A DNA stretch of 42,204 bases from Selaginella moellendorffii (Eukaryota; Streptophyta; Lycopodiopsida; Selaginellales; Selaginellaceae). Where the stretch lies: positions 1 to 42,204 of the forward strand of contig NW_003314268.1 of assembly GCF_000143415.4 (NCBI RefSeq). Direction: 5' to 3'. Below are positions 30,244-42,204 of this stretch, piece after piece. Numbering within the stretch: position 1 is the stretch's first letter; every line of letters begins with the position of its first letter. The notes under the pieces were generated by a model. It did no database searches. It saw nothing but the letters and a program-made list of their open reading frames with translations, and had not been told where the DNA came from. The position numbers and the translations under genes are program-made.

Positions 30244-33011
30244 ATGGCGTCGATGCTGTTTGGCGATGATCCGGATCCACTGCCGCTGTGGTTCAAGAAG
30301 GATGCATTCATGGATCCGGATTTCGACTGCGACGCCCACATTTCCAGCCTGCGCAGCTTCGTGCCGCTCGAGGCGCTGCGCGGCGAGCTGCGCAGTCACC
30401 TTGCAGCGCTCAAGAACGAGCTCGTCGAGCTCATCAACAGGGATTACAACGATTTCGTGAGCCTCAGCACCCAGCTCGTGGATGTGGACGGTGCCGTGCT
30501 CCGGATGCGCACGCCATTGCAAGAGCTGCGAGGTAAGCTCGTCACCGTGCGCGATGGTGTCGATGGAGCGCTGCTCGCGCTCCAGGACGCGCTCAAGCGG
30601 AGATCCGAGGCCTCCGCGTCGCGGGAGATTCTCGAGTTGCTGCTCGACACCTCTCATGTGGTTTCCAAGGTAAGATCGAGTGGAACGAGTCCTTTTATTT
30701 CGATTCCTAGCTTGCTTGCAGATCGAGAAGCTCTTGCTGGAGCTCAAGGAAAATAGAATATCCAATGGAAATCTAGTGAGTGGCAGTGAAGGATCTATGG
30801 ATCCGGTCGACAACAGTGGTGACGACCCGCGGAGTCGATTGTTGGAGCGAATTGCGAGTGAGATGAATCGTCTAAAGTTCTATGTTGCCCGCGTCCAGGT
30901 GAAGTTCTATTTTTCGGAAAAGGTGACACTTATCTTTCTTGTCAACATTTCATTACAGGACTTGCCGTTTATCAAAACCATAGAAAAGAGGATCCAGAAT
31001 GCCGATGCCTCCTTGAGAGAAAACTTGGAGAAGTGTATTAAAACGGGGCTGGAAAGGCGTGACGAGAAGGTTCTCTACCATTGTCTACGTGCTTATGCGG
31101 CTATTGACGACACTGCTGGAGCTGAAGAGGCTTTTCGTATCACAATTGTGGCACCTTTTGTCTCCAGGATTTTTCCTGGGAATTCTTCCAAAGACTTGGT
31201 GGGTGGAGGAGCCGCAGACAAGCTGGAGGAAGACTATAAACAGGTCGAGGCGCATATTGCTCGAGATTGTAAGTTCATGTTGGATATCGTAGCGTCTGGT
31301 AAGCTTTCCAAATGCGTTTTTCTTTTTTCGCTCGTTTTCTTATGGTCTCGTTTCTTTTCAGAAAACTCTGGACTTAATGTGTTCGATTTTCTTGGAAACT
31401 CCATTCTTAAAGAAGTGCGCTCAGCGATAGTGGCAGGCAAGCCTGGCGCACTTTCACCTGGGAAACCAGCAGAGTTTTTGGCAAATTACAAGTCAAGCCT
31501 GAAGTTTCTATCGGTAGTAGAAGGTATGTAGCTTGGGTTTTGCTAAGAAAGACCGACTCAAGCATATCAATTTCAGGATACTGTCAGTCACAAGCGGCGG
31601 TTCTTGCTCTTCGTTCTCAAGCAAGCTATGCTGAATTCGTGAAGCTTTGGAACTTGCCAGCTTATTTTACCCTGCGGTACGTGTTTCACTTTGGAAGCTT
31701 ATCAATGCATTCAGACTCGACCCGTAAAGTTTTCAGGAAATTGCAAGCTCTTTTGATCAAACACTCACTGAAGGCCTAAAACGGTGCCAGGAGAGCGATT
31801 TTGCATTCAAGTCCAGTGATAAGCTCCTTGAATGTTTGCAGCGTTGCTGGGATGAGAATGTGTTTGTCTCATCACTCTCGGACAAGTTTTTGAAACTAAG
31901 CCTCCAGCTGATCTCCAGGTACTACGTAATTCTTTCGTTGCTCGAGTATAACAAGCATATGCAGGTATGCACGATGGCTTTCTGCTGGTATGGCGTCACG
32001 AAGTGCTGCTGATACCAGTTCGTGGGCAACTTCGGCGTCTTCGGAAGACATTCTTTTGGTATATAAAACTTGCGCTTTGCTTGGTCTTACGTTTGTTTTG
32101 TCCGCAGCTCAGGCATGACGTTGAGCTTCTCCATAAAAAACTTACAGGATCCTACTTAGATTACGCTTTGGGAGTTCTCGGTCCAACCTCGGCAAATCTC
32201 TCCCAAAAAAGCATTCTCTCCGCGGCGCAAAATCTTCTCGACGTTGTTCCAGTACTCACGGATGTACTGACGGACACACTGGCTGATAAGTGTGTCGAGG
32301 TTCGTACCATGGGCTGGAGGTGTGCTTGGTCCGCTTAACAATTTGTGTGTTTTTTTTTCAGGAGCTCAAAAATCTGAAAGGAATCACAACGACGTACCGC
32401 TTGACGATCAAGCCACTTCCAACTCACCATTCACACGTTGCAACAAATCTTCTACAAGCGCTGAGGGTACAGATTCGTCCCCGAAAGTTTTCTCCATGGT
32501 CTAATATTTTCTCGCTGGGACTTGCAGGCTTTTCTACAAGGAGACCATAACGCCTACATGTCAGATGCCTGCCGCTTGGAAATACTTAACTCTGTGGCGA
32601 AGAAGGTGACAAAGAACTACGATCAGCAGATTCGGGATCTCGTCGAAGGGGTAAACATCGTTGACAAAGCTGTGACGGGAAGAATGACAATCGTTTTCTT
32701 TTGTTTTCATTGGAATCCAGCTACGGAAAACGGAGTCATCCCTGTTGAGATTTCGACAAGCACGGCAGAGAACGGGCGCTGGACCCGATGCAAACGATGC
32801 CAACATCTCAAACACGGACAAAGTCTGCGCGCAGCTCCTCCTGGACGTCCAGGTATTCTAGCTTGGTCTTTGTTTTCCGAAAACCTGATCTTTGTTGTCT
32901 TTGAAGGAACACGGCCGAAAACTGGATGAACTTGGTGTCGATTCTTCAAAGCTGCCAGAGTTTCAATCACTGTGGGAATTTGTCTCTCTCCAGGAGAAGC
33001 CACACTCGTAG
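30244..33011 (+). CDS. COG2: COG2, conserved oligomeric Golgi complex subunit 2
   Basis: Model: join(30244..30669, 30722..30898, 30959..31298, 31362..31523, 31577..31676, 31730..31918, 31965..32058, 32108..32299, 32362..32466, 32528..32650, 32721..32852, 32907..33011), 714 aa. All eleven introns are 46-70 bp and the total coding length is a multiple of three. COG2 belongs to lobe A of the Golgi tethering complex for retrograde vesicle traffic. Seen: the N-terminal signature PLPLWFKKDAFMDPDFDCD and VPLEALRGELRSHLAALK, helical coiled-coil regions (20-230), KNELVELINRDYNDFVSLS, and the C-terminal LLLDVQEHGRKLDELGVD with SLWEFV, matching the conserved end of plant COG2. Length is close to the usual 750. 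The exon at 31730 uses the TAAAG acceptor, because the next AG would break the family match. Confidence 0.93.
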
Positions 33012-33291
33012 CGTTGCTCGTCAATGAAGGTCCTTTTCAATCTTCTTTTCTAAAGCGATTTTCAAGCCACGCACTGGAGATTGGGTGGAATGAAGTGGAA
33101 GTTCCATTGAAACGCCAACATCATGCCATCTATTGTTGACAAGGAATAATTTATATATTGTCCTTTACGAATTTCAGACAAGAAAATAAAAAAAAACTTA
33201 CATTCAGGCTATAAAATTTGGATCGAAAACTTTTGGTTCTTTCCATAGACAGTAGGCTGTCAAGCTCTAGAACTCTTCTCGACGCTACGTC

Positions 33292-33308
33292 CACGTCACG
33301 ATGACGTG
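33292..33308. promoter_or_regulatory. Inverted TGACGTG bZIP-type site
   Basis: CACGTCA-CGA-TGACGTG is a perfect inverted repeat with seven-base arms and a three-base centre. Each arm contains the TGACGT core of TGA/ASF-1 bZIP factors. It lies about 280 bp after COG2 and 880 bp before the kinase ATG, so its target is uncertain. Confidence 0.4.
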
Positions 33309-33439
33309 TCACGACAGCTCAGCCGCCGTTGGTTCCAATCATAACAAGACCAATGTATGTACCGGACCTTCATATGAATGAATCATATTGTCACACACCA
33401 CAAGAAAAGCTGGCAGTGACCGTAGGCGTAGAAATACCC

Positions 33440-33530
33440 TCCGCTTTGAAAGGTATTGCTTCCATCATGCTCTGCGAGGATCGAACCTGCCACCTCCGGG
33501 AGCCGTTACCCCAGGTAAAACCCACCTTTT
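33440..33530 (-). repeat. tRNA-like (SINE-like) fragment, minus strand
   Basis: Read on the minus strand the stretch contains GGCAGGTTCGATCCTCG, a good B-box, preceded by GGGGTAACGGCTCCCGG. It lacks a closing acceptor stem. It resembles the T-arm half of a tRNA and is probably a SINE relic. Confidence 0.4.
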
Positions 33531-34183
33531 TTACTCGGGCCGGGTACCACTAGATTCTCAACGGGCAAGAAGAAATTACGCACACACTTCTTGATTAAAC
33601 AGAGGTAAAGCGTGAAGCTAAGCCGGCATTTTTTACTCCGTTGGAATCTTGGGCATCTCTCCTTTTACCTTATGTCGCCCATTTGAAAATCGTGGCAGGG
33701 CGGTGAAGGAGATTTACCAAGTTTAGGCTTAACGACGGCTAAATCGGATCGGACGGTTTTTGTGGCGCCACGTGTGCGGGTCTTGTAACCGTTTAAGGTT
33801 AAACCCTAGGGGTAGAATTGTTTTAATTCTGTGGGTATTCTATGTTCTTCGTCAGGGGGATTGATCCATCGTCGTCCACTGCGCCCTCCGGAGCCCTAGC
33901 CGCGCTTGGCGACGATCGATGGAGCTGTAAGCTCTGGAGCGCGAGCGATTCCTCCAGCGGTGGCGGCGACCTCTGCAATGTAGTCTCGGCGCCGCATTGT
34001 GGCCGCGACGATCTCCGGCGATGTCCAGGGTAAGCATCGCGAGGCGCTCCCGAGAATGCGCGACTGACCGATAGATTTTGCGTTGGAAGATGTGTGGCAG
34101 AGCATCGGGTCTCTGACGCAGCGGCGTGAGGAGCAAGACTCCTCTTTCTTTCTTTCTGGATCTAGCGGGATTACCGATCGGCC

Positions 34184-36232
34184 ATGGCAGGCGGCGGCTA
34201 CCTCACGAATCAGCTGTCCAGGCGCACGGTGATCTTTGGATTCAAGCTATGGGTAGTGCTGGGCATCGCCGTCGGGGCATTCATCATCCTCATCCTCTTC
34301 TTCCTCTCGATGTGGCTCGTGTCGAGAAAGAAGAACACCGACGACAAATTCCGGCTCCACAACATCCCCAGCGAATCAAAGGAGATCCAGGAGGTCAAGG
34401 TCGATCATCACAAGAGGGCGACCAATGGAGGAGGAGGAGGAGTGGCGCTGGCGAGGAGCGTCTCGCCACCGGAGAAGGGGCTGGAGAAGATCATCGTTCA
34501 CGTCGACTGTGCCGTGGAGGAGGATCGCCACCAAGGCAAACGATTTAGCACCACCACCAGGGGTGGGAAATTCCGGGACAATGCCGCTGGCTACGTGATG
34601 CAATCGCTCTCACACCGCGACACACCCGAGAGAGGAAGCCCAGCGAGCGTCTCACACCAGAGTGTGAGTGCTACTCAGATCGAAAAGGAGAGCTCGAGGG
34701 GGCTGCCATCAAACCAAGCATCGTCTTCTCCCGATCAAACGCAGCATTCTTCCACTCCGGCAAGCACCGAGAGACTAGCTTCTCCCGGAGCTCGAGGTGG
34801 AAGTAAAGCAGCGGAAGTTTCACACTTGGGTTGGGGGCACTGGTACACACTGCGAGAATTGGATGCTGCCACGCACTGCTTTGCGGACTGCAACGTTCTC
34901 GGGGAGGGTGGTTATGGGATTGTCTACAAAGGAAAGCTACCGGACGGGACTCCGATTGCCGTCAAGAACTTGCTCAACAACAGGTAGGCCATTTTTTTGT
35001 TGTTACTCCGCACTTTACCAATTCTTGTTTGTGCAGAGGACAAGCCGAGAAAGAGTTTAGAGTAGAGGTGGAGGCAATCGGGCGAGTGAGACATAAAAAC
35101 CTTGTTCGCTTGCTGGGCTACTGCGTTGAAGGCTGTCACAGGTGAGATAGTTTTCCGATTGGACTTTTAGCTGACTTTGAGCTCTGCAAGGATGCTGGTT
35201 TACGAGTACGTAGACAATGGGAATCTGGAGCAATGGCTCCACGGGCCAATCTCGAGGACAAAGTCGTTGACGTGGGAGGCAAGGATGAAAATTGTTCTCG
35301 GGACTGCCAAAGCGTAAGTCTTTGCCTTATGTTTATTCGACCACCCCGAGTTACTCACAGCTGTTTGATTCGATTGCTTCTCTGCGTGCCAGGTTAGCAT
35401 ATCTGCACGAAGCTTTGGAGCCCAAAGTTGTACATAGGGACATAAAATCAAGCAACATACTCATTGATTCAACTTACAACGCCAGGATATCAGACTTCGG
35501 GCTTGCGAAACTCCTGGGAGCTGGCAAGAGCCACGTAACTACAAGAGTCATGGGCACGTTCGGGTATATAACTTAGTACACAAGCATTTCTTCTCTCGAC
35601 AGTCTCACGAATGGCGCGTGACTCTGATCTTTGCAGATATGTCGCTCCAGAATATGCAAACACAGGATTGCTCAACGAGCGAAGCGACGTGTATAGTTTC
35701 GGTGTCCTCCTCATGGAGGTCGTCACCGGAAGAGATCCCGTGGACTATAGCCGGCCTCCTTCAGAGGTACGTACATATAAAATTCACTCTGAGATACCTG
35801 TATGACTCTGGATTGCTTGCTCACGACAGGTTAATCTTGTGGACTGGCTGAAGCTCATGGTCGGGCAAAGGCGCTCGGAAGAAGTAGCGGACCCAAACTT
35901 GGAGCCCAAACCAGCGTCGCGAGCGCTCAAGCGAGCGTTGCTGGTGGCGCTGCGGTGCGTGGATCCGGACTCGTCGAAGCGGCCCAAGATGGGGCACGTC
36001 GTTCACATGCTCGAGGCGGACGAGTACCCGTATCGCGACGTAAGTGCTTGCAATTCTTGTGTCACTGGCAGTGCAGCTAAGATGGTTTCTTTTCCTTGTA
36101 CTACACACGCAGGACCGGCGAGCGGCAAGTACCACTCCCGCCACAAATCGCCCACCAAAGTCAGCGAGAGGCGTCCATCAAGAGCAGCAGCACTACAGGG
36201 CAGCAGAGTTGCGGTCACGGTCGGTATATTAA
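34184..36232 (+). CDS. Receptor-like serine/threonine kinase (TM plus RD kinase)
   Basis: Model: join(34184..34983, 35037..35141, 35191..35313, 35393..35563, 35637..35766, 35830..36039, 36113..36232), 552 aa, introns 49-79 bp. It has a very short N terminus, one membrane segment (about 21-46, [19 protein letters not shown]), a basic SRKK stop-transfer, a long Ser/Pro/Gly-rich linker (50-215) and a kinase domain: GEGGYG (240-245), catalytic Lys261 (IAVKNLL), HRD with Asp359 ([10 protein letters not shown]), DFG (377-379), and [10 protein letters not shown]. All catalytic residues are present; it is an RD kinase. With no ectodomain it fits the plant group that includes At2g42960 and At1g01540 (LNxxLS..T.FGLKLWVV start). 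Likely at the plasma membrane, working with other receptors. Confidence 0.92.
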
Positions 36233-36467
36233 CTCGAAGGTTGTCAAGTTGAGAGGAAAGAAAGAAAAAAAGAGCACAGATCATTCAGGTATAAATCAAA
36301 GAGGCTGACAATTTCTGTTGTGGAGACGGTTCCAGGTGATGAATTTGAGAGAGGAGTGTTGTACCACACACATCTAACTCGTTTTTATGGGTTTTGGATC
36401 ACAACTGTACAATAAAAATGGCCAAGTTCTTGGGCAAATTAAAAAAAAAATTGATCACTTTCAAAAT
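36233..36467. other. 3' UTR of the kinase gene
   Basis: It ends with the poly-A signal AATAAA (36411-36416) in CAATAAAAATGG and an A-run at 36441-36450 just before the tRNA gene. No other gene is present. Confidence 0.55.
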
Positions 36468-36539
36468 ATCAGAGTGGCGCAGCGGAAGCGTGGTGGGCCC
36501 ATAACCCATAGGTCGGAGGATCGAAACCTCCCTCTGATA
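36468..36539 (+). tRNA. Initiator tRNA-Met (CAT anticodon)
   Basis: The 72-nt cloverleaf closes fully. The acceptor ATCAGAG pairs with CTCTGAT (36532-36538) and the discriminator is A. The D arm is GCGCAGCGGAAGCG. The anticodon stem GTGGG-CCCATAA-CCCAT has CAT in the loop, with a G-T pair at the base. The T stem GGAGG pairs with CCTCC around the loop ATCGAAA. An A residue instead of T at the start of that loop, and the A1-T72 pair, are hallmarks of eukaryotic initiator tRNA. There is no intron. Compared with the plant initiator sequence I remember, the first two T-stem pairs are swapped from C-G to G-C. It delivers Met to the start codon with eIF2. Confidence 0.95.
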
Positions 36540-36797
36540 TTAATTGTTAAGAAGTCTTAACTACCATACGATTAATTTAATATTTGTCAATAATACTTGC
36601 TTAACTATTTAATATTAAAAGGGTTAAGGTATTAAATTAGAATAGATTGCCAATATTTGAAATTATTCAATGTTGAGATTCAAACTTCTATCAAGCTTTG
36701 TGACAAATGGATATCAGCTTATATACAACGGTTCTTCTTTATTCAAAGTAGTATTTACATATATACATCGAGATTTCGAGTTTGGCACGTCCTACTT

Positions 36798-37546
<749 letters not shown>

Positions 37547-37602
37547 CTACTCCAAAGAGAAACTCTGAAAACACTAGACACAGCGTACCATCTCTCTCGA
37601 AG

Positions 37603-37609
37603 TATATAT
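37603..37609 (-). promoter_or_regulatory. TATA box of GST copy 1
   Basis: ATATATA on the minus strand lies about 72 bases upstream of the ATG at 37531. The equivalent position of copy 2 lacks a TATA element. Confidence 0.45.
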
Positions 37610-38839
37610 CAGCGAGGCAGTGGATATTCGTTGAGCACATTAGAAGGCTCTAGAGATATCTTGTCTGGTTAAAATAGAAAATTTTCCATCCTAAACGAAT
37701 TCTGCCAATTAAGTGATGCCATATAGAAGCAGGCCACGATTTCAGCGTGCGTGCCAAAAGATCAGAAAAGTTCTAATTTGCTCACCACAATACGTCAATG
37801 GTGATGGAGTGATGGACCAATGGAGCAAAATGGTGACAGGGAGCAATATATATGACGATGGAGAAAAATGGCAATGGAGTGATAGAGCATTGGATAAGCA
37901 TAAACTCCCCCCGCCATAGTTGAATGTGATTACCAGCAAATCATCATTTTGCTGACATCAAAAGACTTTAACAAGCTAGAATTCTGACGAAAGAGTGCTG
38001 GCTAGTATTAACCAGAATTGAAGGTTTAAATTTCACAGTAATATACAATTTATAGAATATTTATTTTACACTAGAGTAACCAAAATGATAAAAATTACTA
38101 AAGCATATATTTCACTTTCTATCTTTGTTTTATCAATCTTTTCTCTTGTTCTTTCTCACTCTTTGATATTTTTAATCATACTATCTTTAAGATGTTTTTT
38201 TGAGGAATCTACTAGTAGACTATAGAGAAAAGAAAGAGAAATTTTATAACTCAGGACTATGAGATAAATAATGTGTCAGATGATGCTATAATGATAATAG
38301 CATAATCCATTAAGTAAATAAAACTTTACAAAGTTTGATGTATTTTTTTTTCTGTCATTTTCTAGTTTTGTTAAAAAATGTGCTTCTATTATTCGTTTTA
38401 AGATTTGTTTTCATAATTAACATACTTTATACTCTTTATTTTTATATAATCTTCTCAAGGTTTTTTATTTCTCTATGAAGGGATATTCAAGAGTTTAACA
38501 CTTCAAAAACCTACAATCAATTTATATATTGTTTCAAGAACTTTGAGCAGAAGTAATAATAAAAACTTGAGTTGAAAACTATTGATTTTTCTTCCATTGT
38601 CTTCATATAGGTAAAACAATTTGGTAATAATTGAATCAAAAGAGAAAATGTATAATTATTATTGTAAATCATGTTGTAGTGGATAAAATCCTCTCAAAAG
38701 CAATGAATTATAATATAACATTCACAATAATGAGATATATCTTTATAGTAATATTCTTGCTTTAACATATTTCTTTTGCTCTCTCTATTTTGAAAAAGTA
38801 ATGGCAAGGTGATACTATTAAATAAAAGAAAACTTTTAA

Positions 38840-39320
38840 AGATTTTTGGATCTAAATATTTATTAAAGGCAATAATCAAAATTAAACACTACTTCAAGTT
38901 ACTTCAAACCTAACTGCCATCTCGAATTGATGGTATTTAATTCGAACAAGCTACCAAATAAATGTTACCCTTAAATTTAAAGGTATTTAATTTCTATATG
39001 GTTTACACAAAGTTAAATTATGTGTAAATTAAGTATTTTAGTGTAAATATAAACTCCAAGCTAATTTAGAAACTTAACAATTGAATTATTAGCCTCTTTT
39101 ATGTATATAATTGAATGATGTTTTTATTTTTTTTCATTCTCTTATTTCCTCCAAATATATTTGACAAAATATAGAAAAACTTGAAATGAGATTAAATGGT
39201 AGAAACATGGAATATAAATTTGGAGTATGAAATATAGAGTAAGAAGCATTAGATGGTGAAAGTGTAGTTATTACAAAGATTAAAGCTTAAAGTTATTACA
39301 AAGATAAAAAATAATAATTC
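38840..39320. repeat. Upstream flank of GST copy 1 (duplicated block, unit 1)
   Basis: It shares long nearly identical runs with 41290-41720, for example GTTAAATTATGTGTAAATT, AGTATTTTAGTGTAAATATA, TAGAAACTTAACAATTGAAT and AAGCATTAGATGGTGAAAGT. It is non-coding. The match places it in the same duplication as the GST gene. Confidence 0.8.
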
Positions 39321-39930
39321 TCAACACACTTAATTTAAAAAAGTAATAATAAAGTTAAATATTAATTAAAATAAACACACCATAAAAAATATTCATTTCA
39401 GAGGTAGAGCTCGTCAAAAGTGGCAATTCTTAATGTTTTCTTAACCTTTATAAAATAAAATAATCTTTATATAAGAAAATAAAAAATTATAACATATATC
39501 TTTAATATATATCTTTATAAAAATGACTTAAGCTAGTTTTTTAAATATATAAAACTAGGATTATTAGGTAGTAAAAGTTTAAACTAATAAATATGAAAAC
39601 AATAGCAATGAGGTAAGTATTTGTTATACACAAAAGGCTTTGCCATATATAGATGTACGCACATTTGAGGTAATAAAAAGTTTATATTGACAAAGAAATA
39701 CAAAATAATGAAATGTTAGAATTTAGGCAAGAATAAAAGAACATTCAGCAATGAATAAAAGATTTCTGGAGAAGGTTTGTATAATCATATAGTAACAAAG
39801 TGTTAGCTTCTCATTACTATTTCTATACTTTTAGTTTATAGTTGTTATATGTAAATTTGTAAAACATATTTCTAAACAGAAGCTTCCATAAACATATAAG
39901 GATAAAATTTAAATAAAAAGGCTAATCGTA

Positions 39931-39953
39931 ACACACACACACACACACACACA
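39931..39953. repeat. (AC)n microsatellite
   Basis: Eleven and a half AC units without interruption. This is simple sequence in the AT-rich spacer. Confidence 0.95.
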
Positions 39954-40126
39954 ACACAGAGTTCTGAAGCAAGAACCCCGAAGGACCGTCTGGATTTCTA
40001 GAAATCTTATTTAGTTTATCAATGAGGCTTTAGAATTCACTAACATAAGGAGTTGTTTATTTGAAGTACTTTTTTTCGAAAGTACTTGAATTGAAAACAG
40101 CATCTATCTTGAAAACCGTCCGTGTT

Positions 40127-40867
40127 TTAGGCAGTCCCGATAACTCGCTGCCTGATAACCTCAGCGAATTCAGCAACCTTGTCTGGGCTTGGAGTGGATA
40201 TCTTGATCGCGTCCACGGAATTTACAGCGTCCACCCACTTGTAGAGATTGGGCCATTCTTCCGGGCCTGGAAGCACGAATCCTCCCACTTTCTGGTAGGC
40301 TTTGAAGCAGCAGATGAATGGAGCCAGAGCAACATCTGCAAAGTTCATAGCGTCGCCGCCAAAGAAAGGCTTGCCTGGAGCGATGGTGCCGAGAGCTTCA
40401 TCGATTTTCATCAGAGCCCACTTCAAGTCCTCCCCGGCTTTCTTGTGCTCCTCCCCCATAGCTCGTATGAGTCGGCTCCCAGCGTCAAAGAGCTGTTGGT
40501 AAGGAAAAATCTGGTTTGATCAACCCGGAAGAAGCAACAAGCTTACTTTTTTGTCACCGAAGTCTGCCCAGAAGCGAGCCACAGCCTTTTCGTATGGATC
40601 TTCCGGGAGGAGCTTGTGAGGACTGGGCCACACACTGTCGATGTAGTCGACGATGATGAGAGACTCACAGATAGGCTTGCCGTTGTGGATGAGAACCGGA
40701 ATCTTAGCGTAGATTGGATTTGCCTCGAGAAGCTCCTTGCTCTTGTTGGGCAACAACCTCTCCTCCTGGTAATCGTAGGACACCCCTTTCAGATCCAGCG
40801 CATAGTGGACTCTCAAGCCAAACATACTCGGCCAGAAGTTCAAGAGCTTCACACTGTCTTTCGACAT
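40127..40867 (-). CDS. Tau-class glutathione S-transferase, copy 2
   Basis: Model: complement(join(40127..40492, 40547..40867)), 228 aa, one 54-bp intron at the same site as copy 1. It has the same fold and motifs: Ser about 14 in [56 protein letters not shown]. It differs from copy 1 by scattered changes (LLPNKS for LFNKS, CCFKAYQ for CWFKGYQ, ISTPSPDK for KSTPSEDK), some in the C domain that shapes the electrophile pocket. The frame is open upstream to an ATG at 40906, but MSKDS at 40867 is chosen by match to copy 1. The region upstream lacks the TATA box of copy 1. Confidence 0.95.
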
Positions 40868-41289
40868 GACTACTTCTCGCACAAAAGAGAAACCCAGAAA
40901 ATACAAGGCACAACGTACCAGTTAGAGGCTTTTGTACGGGTAAATAGTTAGCATCCCACGACTCCAGCGTGCCTGCCACAAAAAGTCAGAAAACTTGTAT
41001 AAAACCATACCTTCTGACGGTCTCGCAACAATCCTTGAGTCAAGGGTAATTTCTTGCGCTATCTCCTACAAAAGGGAAAAGAAGTGTGAGAAATTAACTT
41101 CCGGTTCAAGTACCTTTCTGGAGACAGCTTAAAAGAATCGGTAGGCATAATTTGGTCCTGTGCTACAACTCTTGTCTTGGAGCGAGGCGTCAGTGTTGTC
41201 TGTCTCTGCTGCAAGCAGAAAAGATAAAACATAAAAGATGACGGGAGTCTTTCCAGTGAAAATTATTTCTCAAAGGTTTTACTATTAGA
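40868..41289. other. Upstream region of GST copy 2
   Basis: Probable promoter sequence. Only the part near 40955-41000 resembles the copy 1 upstream region. No gene and no TATA element were seen close to the start. Confidence 0.5.
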
Positions 41290-41720
41290 TAACAAAAATT
41301 TCTAAAGATTTTTGGATTTAAATATTTATCAAGGGTAGTAAGTATTGTTCAAAGTTACTTCAAATCCATTAAAGATAAGTTACCCTTAAATTTAATTTAA
41401 TTTCTCTAATGTTCAAAAAAAGTTAAATTATGTGTAAATTAAGTATTTTAGTGTAAATATAAACTCCAAACTAATTTAGAAACTTAACAATTGAATTATT
41501 AGCCTCTTTTATGTATATATATAAATGATGCTTTTAATTTTTCCCATTTTTACAATTTCCTCCAAATATACTTTAGCAACACATAGAAAAACTTAAAATG
41601 AAATTATATGATAGAAACATGAAATATAAATCTTGGAGCATGAAATATGGAATATGAAGCATTAGATGGTGAAAGTTTAGTTATTACAATAAAGCTTGAG
41701 AAGTATTTTTTAAAAAAAAA
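41290..41720. repeat. Upstream flank of GST copy 2 (duplicated block, unit 2)
   Basis: This is the counterpart of 38840-39320, with the same order of runs and small insertions and deletions. It is non-coding. Confidence 0.8.
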
Positions 41721-42204
41721 ATAATTCTCAACATATTGTAAGTGCATGGAATATGAAAATGGAGTGCATATTAATCAACCTAAAAACCCTAGTTTATATA
41801 CAAGAGTGAATGGTCTAAATTGAAATCAATCTGACAGCTATTAAATCCCACTATGTTAATATTAGTATACTGCATTGTAGCCATACACTTAAACCTTATA
41901 TCATCCTCTCCTTTTGGAATGATGGAATAGAGTTCTTTTATGGATGGGCTGGGATCTGGAAGAACATTAGAATGAAGCATTAATCGATCTGTAAGTGGTG
42001 CAAGTTGTTCCTGATCCCTTTGTATGAAATGTTTCAACTGCTACACATACACAATTTTTGAAGGATTAATTTGTTAAATGTCATGCCAAACTTTATAAAT
42101 TTGCAGTCCAACTTGCCGCAATAGTCTCTTCCACTGAGCAAGGAGCCCTCTAGAAAAACTATGTACCATAAGATGGGAAAACAACTTACACTTAAGTCAT
42201 CCAC
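41721..42204. other. Window end, no supported gene
   Basis: AT-rich to mixed sequence. A minus-strand frame at 41789-42037 (82 aa, MKHFIQRDQEQLAPLTDRL...) could be an exon of a gene continuing beyond the window, but I recognise no domain and no clear splice sites. Confidence 0.35.

Larger units (their letters stand above)
33012..34183. other. Spacer and 5' region of the receptor-like kinase gene
   Basis: No protein gene is seen. 33440-33530 holds a tRNA-like fragment. 33842-34140 is GC-rich and probably 5' leader of the kinase; CCAG|GGTAAGC near 34026-34035 could be the donor of a leader intron. A G-box CACGTG lies at 33769-33774 within GCGCCACGTGT, the same 11-mer found at 23725-23735. Confidence 0.5.
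37640..40126. other. AT-rich spacer between the two GST genes
   Basis: No gene is visible. 37700-37780 resembles 40955-41000, and 38840-39320 resembles 41290-41720, so both parts belong to the duplicated GST block. About 900 bp (roughly 37940-38840) has no counterpart upstream of copy 2. 37790-37900 is rich in ATGGAG-like units. Confidence 0.65.

Noticed and set aside
39931-39953. CRISPR or other structured array
   Set aside because: It is a plain AC microsatellite. No direct repeats with unique spacers occur in the window.

Overview
The window reads as nuclear DNA of a land plant, most likely a lycophyte such as Selaginella. The products are plant-specific: a COMT-type O-methyltransferase, a plant subtilase, tau-class GSTs, an RLCK/RLK-type kinase and PPR proteins. 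Introns are consistently very short (about 46-95 bp) with clean GT-AG ends. Long PPR relics also fit the very large PPR families of Selaginella. No bacterial operon structure or CRISPR array is visible.

Layout: 152-1291 (+) is a three-exon O-methyltransferase. 2019-5132 is a non-coding repeat unit bounded by two related direct repeats that each end in a 12-bp minisatellite, a candidate non-autonomous LTR element. 5133-6500 is a broken P-class PPR gene. 7320-10448 is a broken PLS-class PPR gene that carries an internal inversion of about 236 bp. 12519-13660 (+) is an intact class B DnaJ/Hsp40. 14035-14780 is a decayed copy of part of the gene at 22291-23696. 15050-18453 is a transposon graveyard: a LINE relic with YADD, a copia integrase relic and an LTR-like block. 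18571-20912 (-) is a decayed gene whose pieces look like a Crinkler/RHS-type P-loop NTPase plus REase-fold nuclease. 22291-23696 (-) is an intact eight-exon gene of unknown function. 24162-26552 (-) is an intronless subtilase. 27500-30230 is AT-rich and gene-free. 30244-33011 (+) is a twelve-exon COG2. 34184-36232 (+) is a seven-exon receptor-like kinase. 36468-36539 is initiator tRNA-Met. 36798-37531 and 40127-40867 (-) are tandemly duplicated tau GSTs inside a duplicated block.

The genes do not form one pathway. Intact housekeeping genes (COG2 in Golgi trafficking, DnaJ, tRNA-iMet) are mixed with stress or secondary-metabolism genes (OMT, GSTs, subtilase, kinase) and with repeat-rich stretches. 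The strongest candidates for novelty are the Crinkler-like NTPase-nuclease relic with a helically phased W-box triplet upstream, the inversion inside the PPR pseudogene, the unknown gene with its decayed paralogue and its three G-boxes spaced exactly 23 bp, and the repeat element with tRNA-like pieces. Gene models were made by eye from splice sites, frame continuity and remembered family motifs; no database search was possible.
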